The notes under the pieces are model-generated. The model was not told where the DNA came from. It worked only from the letters and a program-made list of their open reading frames with translations, and ran no database searches. Positions 10,654 to 22,613 of a DNA stretch of 64,000 bases are shown here, piece after piece. The DNA is taken from contig OZ023206.1 of assembly GCA_963995525.1 (NCBI GenBank), forward strand, positions 22,722,502 through 22,786,501. Direction: 5' to 3'. The stretch is from Escarpia spicata (Eukaryota > Annelida > Polychaeta > Sabellida > Siboglinidae). Numbering within the stretch: the first letter of the stretch is position 1; every line of letters starts with the position of its first letter. The position numbers and the translations under genes were made by a program.

Positions 10654-11253
10654 TATTTGGCGGAGATTGATCGTAGAAATTGGTGGTGTAAAAAGTGGAT
10701 AAACAAGTGGAATTACTGATTGATAAGTATTATTTTTGCCTTAATATCATTCATAAAGTTGCAATAAACATATATTGAGTAGCATTTGTGCTTAAAGTTA
10801 GTTAGTTAAAGTATTTTAGAACACCTTAGTATAGTGAGTGATAATAGGGTAACTCAGTAGGCGGCTTAGCCTTCGACAACTTGTAAACAAGATTTAACAA
10901 ACCTGATTATGTGGTAGAATATATAGGAGATAAAGTAACAACCATCAAACTACTTACACAAGATAATATCTGTGTAAGCCAGTACTTGCTATATATTTTG
11001 GTTAGGTAGCATTGTTGTTAAAATTAAGCAAGGGCGATAGTCGGGCGGCGTAACCTAAATAAATAAAGCAGCCTAACATAACGTAATTGATTGTATTTAA
11101 ATTAGGTCACTACCGGTGATGTTAGCGTTCGTATTAGGATAAATAGTCGGCTGTGAAATTGAAATTTTTAACCTAAAGTGTGCTGTAGTACACAGGAAAC
11201 AGTCTTTATAAAGACTAAGTTAGTTAAGTTATTAAATAAATTCTGATCGGGAT
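10654..11253 (+). other. Probable 5' UTR and flank of the CR1-like LINE
   Basis: No ORF. The 5' end of the LINE cannot be set because the other copy diverges here. Some of this stretch is expected to be element 5' UTR. Confidence 0.35.
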
Positions 11254-12474
11254 ATGGCGCCTTGCAAGCGGAAAGTCAAGGCAAAGCGACACTTGGTGTG
11301 CGATCACTGCTACAGCTGGGTAGATTTTGCATCGTCCGGGTGTGGAAAGTCATGGGCAGAAACCATGGAGGAAGGATTCACCTTTCAGTGCATTGGATGT
11401 TGGAAGGTGGAGTGTTTGCAGAAGGAGATAGTTAGGTTGACAGATATTGTGAAGGGAATGGAGATGGGAATTAGCAAGGAGGCAGGTCGAACGGAGAGAG
11501 AAGACAGGGAGAGAGGTGAGGATACTGCAAGACTGAAGGAGAATAGCAGTGGCAAGAAAACTGAGGAAAGGAGATTGAGAGGAGAGAAGGTGATTGGAGG
11601 GGAAGAAATTGGAAAATCGACAACAGAAAACGTGACAAGCGTGAAGGTGACAGGGAAGAAAGTGACTGTAGAGAAGGAGGGAGGGAAGATGGAACGGGAG
11701 AGGAGAGAGGAAAATGAGACGGGACGAAAGAAGAAGGGACGAAGGGAAGTGAGAGCAAATGTGATAGAAGAGAAGTCGATAAAAGGGACGCTGACAGGAG
11801 GAAAGGTGACAAGAGAAAAAGCGACAGGAAAGAATGGATCGGAAGAGAATGTGACAGGAGAGAAGACGGCAGGGGGGAAAGACAACAAACAGACAGATGC
11901 AAACCGAAGAAGGAGCTATTCTAAGGCAGTGATTGAGGGGGCAATGAGGAAAGAGAGGGTGTTTATGGGTGACTCCATTATGAGAAAGACGGACAAGACA
12001 CTGAGCGAGGGGGAGGACATCGTTGTTTGTTTACCGGGGGCTAGGATTGAACATGTAACTGACAGGGTAGAGAAGGTATTGGGACATGGCAAGGGGGGGT
12101 CTATACTTGTACATGTAGGAACAAATAATGCAGACAGGGAGGGAACAACTGCGATAGTACAGAAGTATAGACAGTTAGTGAGGAAGCTAAAGAAGACGAG
12201 AGTCGAACAGGTTATTTTGTCAGGAATTTTGCCAGTAATGGGAGGAAGGGGGGCAACGTATAGAAACTGCAAGAGGATGGCGATCAATGCACTAGCTGAG
12301 CAGATGTGTGAAGAAGAGGGGGTGGGATTCACAGATTTATGGGGATACTTTGTTGGGAGGGAAGATATGTACATGAGAGATGGCCTCCATCTTAGTGGAA
12401 AGGGGGCAGCAGTTTTCTCAGAGAATCTGCTGCAATCTGTTGACAGTGGGACAGGTTGCATCTATTTAAACTAG
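11254..12474 (+). CDS. CR1-like LINE ORF1: Cys-rich finger plus SGNH esterase
   Basis: 406 residues. Residues about 13-58 hold Cys pairs (CDHC, CGK, CIGC) resembling the PHD-like finger of CR1 ORF1 proteins. Residues about 70-225 are low-complexity Lys/Glu/Arg/Gly/Thr, with a repeated GEKVTGEK-like theme. Residues about 235-400 form an SGNH-hydrolase (esterase) domain with GDS (nucleophile Ser), GTNN (Asn) and DGLHL (Asp/His). ORF1 proteins bind the LINE RNA, and esterase domains are known in CR1 ORF1 although their role is unsettled. ORF1 is intact here. It overlaps the ORF2 start by 19 bases in another frame, so ORF2 translation probably depends on reinitiation or a leaky mechanism. Confidence 0.85.
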   Translation: MAPCKRKVKAKRHLVCDHCYSWVDFASSGCGKSWAETMEEGFTFQCIGCWKVECLQKEIVRLTDIVKGMEMGISKEAGRTEREDRERGEDTARLKENSSGKKTEERRLRGEKVIGGEEIGKSTTENVTSVKVTGKKVTVEKEGGKMERERREENETGRKKKGRREVRANVIEEKSIKGTLTGGKVTREKATGKNGSEENVTGEKTAGGKDNKQTDANRRRSYSKAVIEGAMRKERVFMGDSIMRKTDKTLSEGEDIVVCLPGARIEHVTDRVEKVLGHGKGGSILVHVGTNNADREGTTAIVQKYRQLVRKLKKTRVEQVILSGILPVMGGRGATYRNCKRMAINALAEQMCEEEGVGFTDLWGYFVGREDMYMRDGLHLSGKGAAVFSENLLQSVDSGTGCIYLN

Positions 12475-15353
12475 ATTCGCAGGGGGGACTCACTGAAAAG
12501 CCTGAAAATGGAGGCATAGATAAAGACAGCACAAATAAATCAACAAATAACAGTCTGGAAAACTCTTCGGAAGCTGGATATAAATGTGTTTGTTTAAATG
12601 CAAGGAGTATAGTAAACAAAAGAAATGAACTAAACATTATGGTAGAAGATATTGACCCTCATATAATAGGTATAACCGAATCCTGGACCACCACCGATAT
12701 ATCAGATGCTGAATTGGGACTGACAGGATATGTAATGTTTAGAAAAGATAGAATAGGAAGAAAGGGAGGTGGAGTTATTTTATATATTAAAGAATCTATT
12801 CAGGCTTATGAAATAAAATTAGAAAGAGAAGCAGATTGCGAAGAAGCTGTTTGGTGTAACATAGTTACAGGAAACTCAACGTTGACGGTTGGGTTGGTTT
12901 ATCGAAGTCCAAACATAAGCATAGAAGAGAATGAAAAAATACAAAACGCTATAAGGGAAGTAAGCAAACGGGACTGTATTATTATGGGGGATTTTAACCA
13001 TGGGCATATACAATGGAAATCTCTACAGAGTATGGGGAGAGAGGACCACAAGTTTTTAGTTTTAGTTCAAGATACATTCCTTTCTCAACATGTGCTAGAA
13101 CCAACCAGGGGTGAGAATGTGTTAGACATAGTTTTGTCCTCACAGAATGAATTAGTTGACAATGTCAAGATATGTGAGCCACTGGGGAGTAGCGATCACA
13201 ACCAGATACATTTTACCATCAAAGTAAAATCAGAAAGGAATAGCAAAAAGCAGTATAGGAGAAATTTCCACAAAGGAAGGTATAAGGACATGAGGAAATA
13301 TTTAGCAAAGATAGACTGGAATAAGACACTGAAAAATAAGACGGCAACAGAATGCTGGAATATATTAAAGAGTGAAATTAAGTGCATAATCGATAAATTT
13401 GTACCCTTCAAAAACCAAGGAAAACGGTCCAAAAAGAAACACTTATCGAAAGAAGCCATTAGAAAAATTAAGTATAAACAAATGATGTGGAAGTCATATA
13501 GATGTACTGGAAATGATGAAGACTACAACAATTATAAAGAAGCACTTAACCAAGCTACAGCTGAAATTAGAAATTCAAAGAGAAGCTATGAACAACAATT
13601 AGCTAGTAATATAAAACATGACAGCAAGAGTTTTTATGCGTATGTTCGAAGCAAACAGAAAGTTCAAGATAAGGTCGGTCCTCTAGAAGATAGTGCTGGA
13701 AATATGATATCAGAGGGATTCATAATGGCAGAAGACCTGAATGAGTACTTTAGTTCAGTGTTTACCAGGGAAGATATTAGTTCACTGCCAATACCAAAGG
13801 CTAAGTTCAAGGGGGCAGATTCAGACTATTTAGGACAATTAATTGTAACCCCGGAAATGGTAGCTAAGAAAATAAGGGCTATGAAGGAAAATAAATCACC
13901 TGGAGTGGATGGTATTCCACCCAAACTACTATTGGAAATTGTAGAACAAATTAGCATACCACTTGCAACAGTTTTCAACTTGTCATTAGAAGAGGGAGTG
14001 GTTCCTTTAGAATGGAAAGAAGCAAACATTATACCGTTATTCAAAAAAGGTTCGAGAAACAAGTCAGAGAACTATAGACCAGTGAGTTTAACATCAGTGA
14101 TTTGTAAATTATTAGAAAGACTAATTAAAGATCACATGGTGGATTTTCTTGCTAAACAAAACTTGATAAACCCATCTCAACATGGTTTTTTTAAAGCGAG
14201 GTCATGCTTAACAAATATGTTATGTTTTTTGGAAGACATCACTAAGTGGGTAGATGAGGGAACACCAGTAGATATCGTCTACTTAGATTTTCAAAAAGCT
14301 TTTGACAAAGTACCACATCAAAGATTACTGCTTAAACTAAAGGCCCATGGCATAGGAAATGGTATAATAAACTGGATAGAACAATGGCTGATTGACAGAA
14401 GACAACGTGTAGTAGTTGATGGGGAGGCTTCAAACTGGAAATCGGTATTGAGTGGGGTACCACAGGGATCAGTATTAGGTCCTATATTATTCTTAATATA
14501 CATCAACGATTTGGATGATGAAATAACAAGCAAGGTGTTGAAATTTGCGGATGATACAAAAGTGTTTAGAAGGATTAAAAGTGATGGAGATAGACAGCAT
14601 TTACAAGATGATCTTGACAGGTTGATGAAATGATCTGAAAAATGGCAAATGATGTTCAATTTTGGGAAATGTAAATGCCTCCACATAGGACATGGGAACG
14701 AAGAGGTAGAATATACAATGGGGGGTACTGTACTAAGTACTACTGTAAAAGAAAAGGACTTAGGGTTAACCGTTAGTGCTGATATGAAGATTTCAGAGCA
14801 GTGCGGAATTGCAGCTTCAAAGGGAAATCAAATCCTTGGATTAATTAGGCGAAACATAACGTATAAGGAAAAAGAGCTAATAATACCGCTGTACAAAACA
14901 ATAGTTAGGCCTCATTTAGAATATTGTATTCAAGCGTGGAGGCCATATCGCAGGAAGGACATAGATATGCTAGAAAGAGTGCAGAGGAGAGCAACTAAAA
15001 TGATACAAAATCTGAGGGATCTTAGTTATGAAATACGCCTAAAAAAATGCGGTTTAACAACACTAGAGACCAGGAGATTGAGAGGAGATCAGATAGAAGT
15101 GTTTAAAATATTGAAGGGTTATGAAAATATTGATAGAAATATGTTTTTCTCAGTTAAGAAAGATAGAAGGACTAGAGGACATGATCTTGCATTAGCAAAG
15201 GAGCAGAGTAGATTGGATATAAGAAAGTTTTCATTTTCACAAAGGACTGTAAATGAATGGAACAGATTACCTGCTGATTGTGTGGGTGCTAGTTAGGTGA
15301 ATATGTTTAAAAATAAAATCGACACATACCTCAGACGGGCGGGATACACATAG
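12456..15353 (+). pseudogene. CR1-like LINE ORF2: endonuclease and reverse transcriptase, two stops
   Basis: Residues ~44-290 are the apurinic endonuclease: NARS near 48, GITESW near 72, GDFNHG near 177, SSDHN near 247. Reverse transcriptase follows: YLDFQKAFDKVP near 608, GVPQGSVLGP, then the catalytic FADD near 697. A TGA at 14631 replaces what is probably Trp (the next codons SEKWQMMFN continue in frame). A TAG at 15294 precedes the last ~18 codons (VNMFKNKID... to 15353). Everything else is open, so only two point changes separate this copy from a full-length protein. Without readthrough the RT lacks its thumb and C-terminal region. Confidence 0.85.
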
Positions 15354-15453
15354 ATAAAAAGGTCGGACTCTCGAAAAGCCAAGGGCTTCCTTGTCCACCT
15401 GCTACCTAGAGTTAATTCTCTGGGTGGCAATCTTGTTAAATCTTGTTAAACTA
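15354..15453 (+). other. LINE 3' UTR and terminal short repeat
   Basis: Short GC-rich tail ending in two tandem AATCTTGTTA copies (about 15430-15450), a typical CR1-style terminus. No poly(A). Confidence 0.6.
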
Positions 15454-16320
15454 TGACATAAGCAAAACCGCGACGTAGCGAATACATCAATTATTACACA
15501 AATTAACAAAAATACTGGTCCTTCAGAAGGGATAAGTGGGTCATTTGTATGGTGATCATTTTGAAGGTTAGGTAAGAAACCAAGTGCTTAGTTTAGTATT
15601 TTGTGTGCATCATGGCGCTACTTCAAGAAGTATCTATATGAGACATTTGATGAAGATTGCATAACTTGGGACAGTTGTATGCAATGCCATATATGTTTTT
15701 CTATGATTAGTCCATGTTACAATTTTAAGTACAAGGTGTTTGTGAGACTTACCAATATACATGTTGCCGCGTGTGTTCTGCTTTAATATTCATATCGGTT
15801 AAAGTATGATATATAATTAGCTATTAATATGATGTAAAATCAGTATGTTTAAATGTTAGGAATCTTGCATCACCATTTTCTAACTGGAGTCTTCAGTTGC
15901 CACCATTTTGCACATAACAGATATTCAAACCTATTTTGTTTTATTAAAATAAGTGACACATCACTGGAATTTAACTATGCGAAAACAGAGTAAAGGATGA
16001 GAAGTACAAATTTGTAAAGATTGTTAAGGGCTGTTAAAATATATCCTCACCATATTTTATCAAGGTGAGAATATGCTTACTTCACAATGTCCATTATTTC
16101 AAGTTGACAATTTCAGAAAATGTACATCTGATGACACACATGAAGTGCCTGATTATATGTTATAGTGGTCATGGTAAGTTTATTAACAAAAAATCCGGGA
16201 ACTACATACATGTTGACCACACAAACATATGATGACGTCATGTGATGTTACCTTCTAACGGTGATGGTGTGTGGGCGTCCGTCATCTATTCTGTCAACAG
16301 GGCTGATATTGGCTAGGCCA
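15454..16320. other. No gene seen
   Basis: AT-rich. The 61-codon frame at 15601 has no recognisable feature. Confidence 0.5.
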
Positions 16321-16805
16321 CTTCCCAGTTCATAGCTACAACCACAGAAACACACAATACATCACTTCCAGGTTCATACAACCACAGCAACACGCAATAC
16401 ATTACATCCCATTTCATAGTTGCAATCAAGGCAACACACAATACATTTCTTCCCAGTTCATAGCTACAATCACAGCAACACACAATACATTACATCCCAG
16501 TTCATAGTTGCAATCAAAGCAACACACAATACATTTCTTCCCAGTTCATAGCTACAACCACAGCAATACACAATACATTACTTCCCAGTTCGTAGCTACA
16601 ACCACAGCAATACACAATACATTACTTCCCAATTCATAGCTACAACCACAGCAACACACAATACATCACATCCCAAATCATAGCTACAACTACAGCAATA
16701 CACAATACATTTCTTCCCAGTTCATAGCTACAACCACAGCAACACACAATACATTACTTCCCAGTTCATAGCTACAACCACAGCAACACACAATACGTTA
16801 CATCC
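16321..16805. repeat. 44-bp minisatellite, about 11 units
   Basis: Unit of the form CTTCCCAGTTCATAGCTACA followed by ACCACAGCAACACACAATAC and ATTA. Units 3 and 5 are of a second type (CATCCCA..., TAGTTGCAATCAA) alternating with the first, which hints at a dimeric higher-order unit. The second unit is 4 bases short. Confidence 0.9.
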
Positions 16806-16909
16806 CCATTTTGTGAATAGTAACATATGGAAATTACTATACGTGTTAAACTATGTTCGCCTGTTACATACTACATTGTTACCTTACTGTAGCAGCATAT
16901 ATAAGACAT

Positions 16910-16911
16910 TG

Positions 16912-16980
<69 letters not shown>

Positions 16981-17008
16981 GTATATACATATATATATAT
17001 TTATATAC
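16910..17008. repeat. (TA)n microsatellite
   Basis: About 95 bases of TA with occasional C and G. Confidence 0.9.
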
Positions 17009-17026
17009 GATTCATGCGCTACAAAA

Positions 17027-17670
17027 ACGGTCCCGAATGCTCGGACGTTTAGCTTCCACCCAGAGAAGCCTAAAAGGCCGAGTTTTCGTAAGCAGTAACA
17101 CACGGGAATGACAGTTATATTTTCACCGATGTTGGACAAATTAAAAATATTACACTAGTATCCAACTGTACAGTATGATACTAATGTAATATCATTAATT
17201 AAATTGTTGTTTCTACTATACAATAAAAATATATTACAACGCATTCTATGCATGCACTAGGGAAATGGTCCCGAATGCTCGGGCTTTTAGCGTTCACCAC
17301 TAAGAAAGGCTGAAAGTCCGCGTTTTCGTGACACACGGGAACGACGGTTATATTTTCACCGATGTTGGACAAACTAACGGTCCCGAATGCTCGGGCTTGT
17401 AGCCTTTCCGCTAAGAAGAGCAAAGGCTAAAAGCCTGAGTTTTCGTAACCAGTGACACACGGGAATGACAGTGTTATACGTTCTCATGCGTTGGGAAAAT
17501 GCAATATTATCGTACTGTAACATTGCTCAATGTATGTAGTGTATATGTAAGGCCTACGATGCTTACACTAGAAAAATGGTTCCGAATGCACGGGCTTTTA
17601 GCCTCTCCTCCTAGCAAAGGTTAAAAGCCCGAGTGTTCGTGACCAGTATCAGTGCCACACGGGAATGGAC
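17027..17670. repeat. Array of hairpin repeats (TCCCGAATGCTCGGG family)
   Basis: Four related units start near 17029, 17265, 17379 and 17575. Each has an inverted pair of the kind CGGGCTTTTAGCCT ... AGGCTAAAAGCCCG and then TTTCGT, ACACACGGGAATGAC; units 1 and 2 continue into ATATTTTCACCGATGTTGGA. A fifth, weaker match is at about 17886, and a related stem lies in the gypsy leader block (3778-3815). Spacers between units differ, so they look like separate insertions or a decayed array, not a simple satellite. Confidence 0.65.
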
Positions 17671-17822
17671 CGCACAACAGAATAACGGACATAATTATTG
17701 TATGTAGCGTGCTAAACACAAAACGTCTTAAATTACTATTTGGTTAGTCTAGTATGGTTGTGAATCATGCAACATTTCTATAATTGTATGTCCACTTAGG
17801 AACTAGTTTCTACTGTGGCGCT

Positions 17823-18920
17823 TCACATCGCCATGTGAATGCTAAATATAGCATTACGCGGTACACATTTTGCGGTTGACGTCATGGTCTCGAATGGTCG
17901 GGCTTTAGACACACCCCGCTCGCGACCGGGTTGGCCGAGTTCCCCGTCCACCAGGTCATTCCCGGTGTAGCTATCAATGCAGTATGTTGAAACGTGTGCG
18001 CGACTCATTAAAACACTTCTTTTGTAATAAATACGAATCCGTTTATTACGAAAAGTTGGTATTGTGACCACAATAGTTGGAACATTTATTTGTGATCTTC
18101 ATAATCGGAGTTGGCATCACGACGGAGCAGTTCTGATGTTAAAAAGTGGGCGAGTGGCTTTGGGTTGCCGCTATAGTTAGGTACGTGAAAATGGTGGCGC
18201 TGGACGGCTAAAGTGCGGTCCGCGAGAACTGTGCCGCCATTAATGGGGTCAGCTTAGTAACGTTTTGTCTGATTATAAGAAAACGTGATCTACAATATTT
18301 CTTAAACTTATCACCTGTTGTTATTATCATCTCACAGACACTGATCGAGTTTAGTCAAAATCTAATATTTCTAGTTATCGTAAAATGCCTGTATGTATGA
18401 CATCCGTCAATATTTACGAATTGATGCATGCAGGCAGTATTCCGGCTAAACTGTCAACTAGCCAAATTGGTGCCAAATACCGTTCCGCTTAGTAAAATCA
18501 ACTAAAAATACACCATTTTATTGCCCACAGCTTCTACAATCACACCTGGAAATCTGACTATTCAAATACACTTATATCAGAGCATGTGATTTTAATCAAA
18601 CAAATCATTTCTCAAAAATACACTGCACTTTTTTTCGTCTAAGTCTAACAGTGTCATGACTTCTAATGGCACCTCCGGAATGGCTACACCAACAACAAAC
18701 GTGTAAAACGAGACGTGTTCATCGCGAGAAGGTAAAACTCGCTGACCCATCCTTCAACTGGGACGAGGTCAATCCACGCGCCGTCGGAACACAAAGGCCC
18801 CGCATTCGCCTGGTGGCCAGCATGTCGTCACTGAGAACGATCGCTCGATGACTGATGTCCCTTTTATAAGCCGATGCCGTGTTGCTTCGACAGTCAATAG
18901 TGGTAGAGATTTCCAAATTA
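17823..18920 (+). mobile_element. Gypsy-like relic, copy C
   Basis: On the plus strand, 17823-18075 matches (inverted relative to copies A and B) the leader block around 3340-3480, and 18662-18860 matches the integrase tail. The 580 bases between them show no RT or integrase core. As in A and B, the element is reduced to leader plus integrase tail. No env-like frame follows. Confidence 0.5.
18666..18851 (+). pseudogene. Gypsy-type integrase extreme C-terminus, copy C
   Basis: 61 codons rich in Arg, Pro and Gln, ending shortly after a VASMSSLRTIAR stretch. It is continuous across the point where a MITE interrupts copies A and B, so it represents the pre-insertion state. The catalytic region is absent. 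Confidence 0.5.
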
Positions 18921-19365
18921 ATGATGAGCTAAATGGTAAGGAAAAGGCCATATTCTTTAGTCTCTTTTTCGAATTATTTCTGTATATGGGGTATTTCCGG
19001 AAATATGGAATTCCGACGATCGGGACGTGTTCAAAACATTAAACTTTCACTTGAAAGCAAGTTTAAGCACATTTATTAACTGACGATCACGTTGTATATA
19101 TATTTATTAATGTATGTGTGAAGTTTGGTGAAGATTCAATATATCCCATGTAGTTTACTAGATTCCCCAAAATAGTTTACAAACCAGCATCTCGACTGAA
19201 ATTAAGGACAATTACGCAGTGTTTTCCGAAGAATTATACACTTCAGACATGTATTGTCTTGTTGTAAATGTATTCCAATGCTTTTAAATTTATTGATATT
19301 AAATTCAGATAAGTTACAAGAAAGTTGTTAGGAATTGTTTAATGGTTGAATGCAGATTTTGGACT
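18921..19365. other. No gene seen
   Basis: AT-rich, no repeat or coding signal noticed. Confidence 0.5.
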
Positions 19366-19508
19366 AGCCTCGATTATCCAGGCGCCGTTAGGTGGCAGCA
19401 TTCGCTTAGCCCAACACGACGGCCTGGATCATTAAGCTCCAGGCAATGTTACCGGTAGGGGGTTTGACCCCAGATTCGGGTAGAGACGATGATTGGCTCT
19501 CAGGCCAA
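19366..19508. mobile_element. Small dispersed element (TAGCCTCGA...CTCAGGCCA), copy 1
   Basis: Starts TAGCCTCGATTATCCAG and ends GATGATTGGCTCTCAGGCC. The same ends, spaced about 148 bases apart, recur at 44690-44838, and a decayed copy at 45038-45140. The ends form a weak inverted repeat (TAGCCT...AGGCTA), so a Tc1/mariner-like MITE with TA target is possible. A SINE is not excluded. Confidence 0.6.
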
Positions 19509-19835
19509 CTATGTAATAACAAATTAATTAAGGATACACTTTTATCAGATAATACTATACTATAACAACTAGTCAACATTAAACTTATATTGAAACATGT
19601 CACATAAAACATTTAACTTTTTCGTAGTGTAGTGCCTTTTAATCACATGCATATTCATTAGGTGGCAACTCTTTTAGCTGCATATCGAAGATTCCGTATT
19701 GACTTTCTATGATTATGCTCGAGCAGAAACAAAAGAATAAGTGTGAATAAGGATGATATAAATACCAAACAAGGACAAATTTAACTAAACAAACTGCAAT
19801 CGAAGTTTCGCGCCAAAGTACAGACAAAACGTGCT

Positions 19836-19903
19836 GGTCTTGGTGGCTACATTGGTAGCGTGTCCAGGTGCTATTTTTAGGCTCCTCGGTTCGAAATCAA
19901 ACA
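19836..19903 (+). other. tRNA-like boxes, possible SINE fragment
   Basis: TGGCTACATTGG (A-box-like) followed by GGTTCGAAATC (B-box-like) with about 28 bases between. Not a complete cloverleaf. Confidence 0.25.
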
Positions 19904-20112
19904 AAGTACTCGAAACGTTTGTTAGGGTTCATTTAGTTTAAGATTCATTTAATGTTTTGTATAATATTATTTCGGTCAGTCTATGCTGTCTATCTCTATC
20001 ATGTTTAATCCTTCTAAGCAATTTTGTATCATCCGCAAATTTCAACACCCTTGCTTGTTATATCATCGTCCAAATCGTTGATATATAGTAAGAATAATAT
20101 AGGTCCCAGTAC

Positions 20113-20727
20113 TTATTGCTTTGGTACCCCACTCAAAACTGATTTCCAGTTTGAAGCATCCCCATCAATTACTACCCGTTGTCTTCTGTCAATTAGCCAT
20201 TTTTCTATCCAGTTAATTAAACCATTTCCTATGCCATGGGCCTTTAGTTTACGCAGTAACCTTTGATGTAGCACTTTGTCGAAAGTTTTCTGAAACTCTA
20301 AGTAGATGATATCCACTGGTGATCCCTCTTCTACCCATTTAGTGATATCTTCAAAAAAACATGACATATTTGTTAAGCATGACCACGCTTTTAGAAACCC
20401 ATGTTGAGAGGGGTTTAACAAGTTATGTTTAACAAGAAAATCCACCATGTGATCCTTAATGAGTCTTTCTAACAATTTACAAATCACCGATGTTAAACTA
20501 ACTGGTCTATGATTATTTGACTTGTTTCTAGAACCTTTTTTAAATAACGGTATAATGTTTGCTTCTTTCCATTCTAAAGGAACCACTCCCTCTTCTAATG
20601 ACAAGTTGAAAACTGTTGCAAGCGGTATGCTAATTTGTTCTACAATTTCCAATAGTAGTTTGGGTGGAATACCATCCACTCCAGGTGATTTATTATCCTT
20701 CATAACCCTAATTTTATTAGCTACCAT
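20113..20727 (-). pseudogene. CR1-like reverse transcriptase fragment
   Basis: 204 codons covering RT motifs from PGVDGIPPKL to a VLSGVPK stretch where the frame is lost. Close to the intact copy residue by residue, with scattered substitutions. The catalytic FADD region (about 20040) is out of frame. Confidence 0.75.
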
Positions 20728-20913
20728 TTCTGGGGTTACATCATTTGTTTATACTTAATTTTTCTAATTGCTTCTTTTGATAAGTGTTTCTTTTTGAACC
20801 GTTTCCCGTGTTTTTAAGGGAACAAATTTGACGATGGTGCATTCAATTTCACTCTTTAAGATATTCCAGCATTCTGTTGCTGTCTTATTCTTCAGTGTGT
20901 TATTCCAGTCTAT

Positions 20914-21585
20914 CTATGCTAAATATTTCCTGATGTCCTTATATTTTCCTTTGTGGAAATTTCTCCTGTAGTGCTTTTTACTATTCCTTTCTGATTTTAC
21001 TTTGATGGTAAAATGTATATGGTTGTGATCACTATTCCCCAGTGGCTCACATATCCTGACATTGTTAACTAATTCATTCTGTGAGGACAAAACTTGGTCT
21101 AACACATTCTCTCTCCTGGTTGGTTTTAGCACATGTTGAGAAAGGAAACTATCTTGTACTAAAACTAAAAACTTGTGATCCTCACTACCCATACTCTGTA
21201 AAGATTTCCACTTTATATGGCCATGGTTAAAATTCCCCATAATAATACAGTCCCATTTGCTCACTTCCCTTATAGCGTTTTGTATTTTTTCATTCTCTTC
21301 TATGCTTATGTTTGGACTTCGATAAACTAATCCAACCGTTAACGTTGAGTTTCCTGTAACTATGTTACACCAAACAGGTTCTTCGCAATCTGCTTCTCTG
21401 TCTAATTTTATTTCACCAGCCTGGATAGATTCTTTAATATATAAAATAACTCCACCTCCCCTTTTTCCTATTCTATCTTTCCTAAACATTACATATCCTG
21501 TCAGTCCCAATTCGGCATCTGATATATCGGTGGTTGCCCATGATTCGGATAGACCTATTATGTGAGGGTCAATATCTTCGACCAT
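20914..21585 (-). pseudogene. CR1-like endonuclease fragment
   Basis: 223 codons. It starts in the VEDIDPHIIG region and includes SESWATTD, the GNFNHG counterpart of GDFNHG (a catalytic Asp replaced by Asn) and NSDHNHIHF. Loss of this Asp indicates an inactive nuclease. Confidence 0.75.
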
Positions 21586-21889
21586 AATATTTAGTTCATT
21601 TCTTTTGTTTACTATACTCCTTGCATTTAAACAAACACATTTATATCCAGCTTCAGAACAGTTTTCCAGACTGTTCTTTGCTGAATTATTTTTGCTGTCT
21701 TTACCTATGCCTCCAGTTCCAGGCTTCTCTGTGAGTCACCCCTGTGAATTTAGTTTAAATAAATGCAACCTGTCCCACTGTCAACAGATCGCAGCAGCTT
21801 CTCAGAGAATACTGCTGCCCCCTTTCCACTTTGACGGAGGCCATCTCTCATGTACATATCTTCTCTCCCAACAAAGTACCCCCATAAAT

Positions 21890-22613
21890 CTATGAATCCC
21901 ACGCCCTCTTCTTCACACATCTGCTCAAACCTTTTACAGTTTCTATATGTTGCCCCCTTCCTCCCATTATTGGCAAAATTCCTGAGAGAACAACTTGTTC
22001 CACTCTTGTCTTCTTTAGCTTCCTCACTAGATGTCTGTACTTCTGAACTATCCCAGTTGTTCCCTCCTTCTCTGCATTGTTTTTCCCTACGTGTACTAGT
22101 ATAGAACCTCCCTTGCCATGCCCCAATATCTTCTCTACCCTTTCGGTCACATGCTCTATCCTAGCCCCCGGTAGACATACAACAACGTCCTTCCCCTCGC
22201 ATATAGTCTTGTCTGTTTTTCTCAGAATTGAATCGCCCATAAACACTCTCTCTTTTCTCCTTGCCTCCTCAATCACTGCCTCGGAGTAGCTCCTCCGGTT
22301 TGCATATGTCTGGCTGTTGTCTTTTTCCTCTTGCTGTCTTCTCTCCTGTCACATTCTCTTCCATTCCCTTCTTTCCTGTCGCGTTTTCTCTTGTCCCCTT
22401 TCCTCCTGTCATCTTCTCTTCTAGCACATTTACTCTCACTTCCTTTCTTCCCTTCATCTTTCCTCCCATCACATTTTCTTCTCTCCTCTCCCGTTCCTTT
22501 TCTCCAGCTACTTTCTTCACTACGGTCACTTTCTCCCCTGTCACCTTTACGCCTGTCATGTTTTCTGTTTTTTGCTGAACACTCTGTCTTCTTCCATCAG
22601 TCTTCTGTCTCAC
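21890..22613 (-). pseudogene. CR1-like ORF1 fragment with esterase half-domain
   Basis: Frames 22613-22269 (Lys/Glu/Gly/Thr-rich linker) and 22276-21890 (GDSILRKTDK..., GKNN in place of GTNN). A frameshift at about 21960 shortens the esterase; the DGLH-equivalent lies beyond it. Confidence 0.7.

Larger units (their letters stand above)
10900..15453 (+). mobile_element. Nearly complete CR1-like LINE
   Basis: Contains ORF1 (11254-12474), an overlapping ORF2 with apurinic endonuclease and reverse transcriptase (12456-15353), and a short 3' UTR ending near 15453 in two copies of AATCTTGTTA. CR1-clade LINEs typically end in such short tandem motifs. The start is an estimate. ORF2 carries two nonsense codons, so this copy is probably recently dead. 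A decayed antisense relative lies at 19980-22700. Confidence 0.85.

Noticed and set aside
11385..12461. Ser/Pro-rich ORFs antisense to LINE ORF1
   Set aside because: Mirror of the Lys/Glu/Gly-rich plus-strand ORF1, which has real domains.
16321..16805. CRISPR-like regular repeats
   Set aside because: Units are contiguous with no variable spacers, and the genome is eukaryotic.
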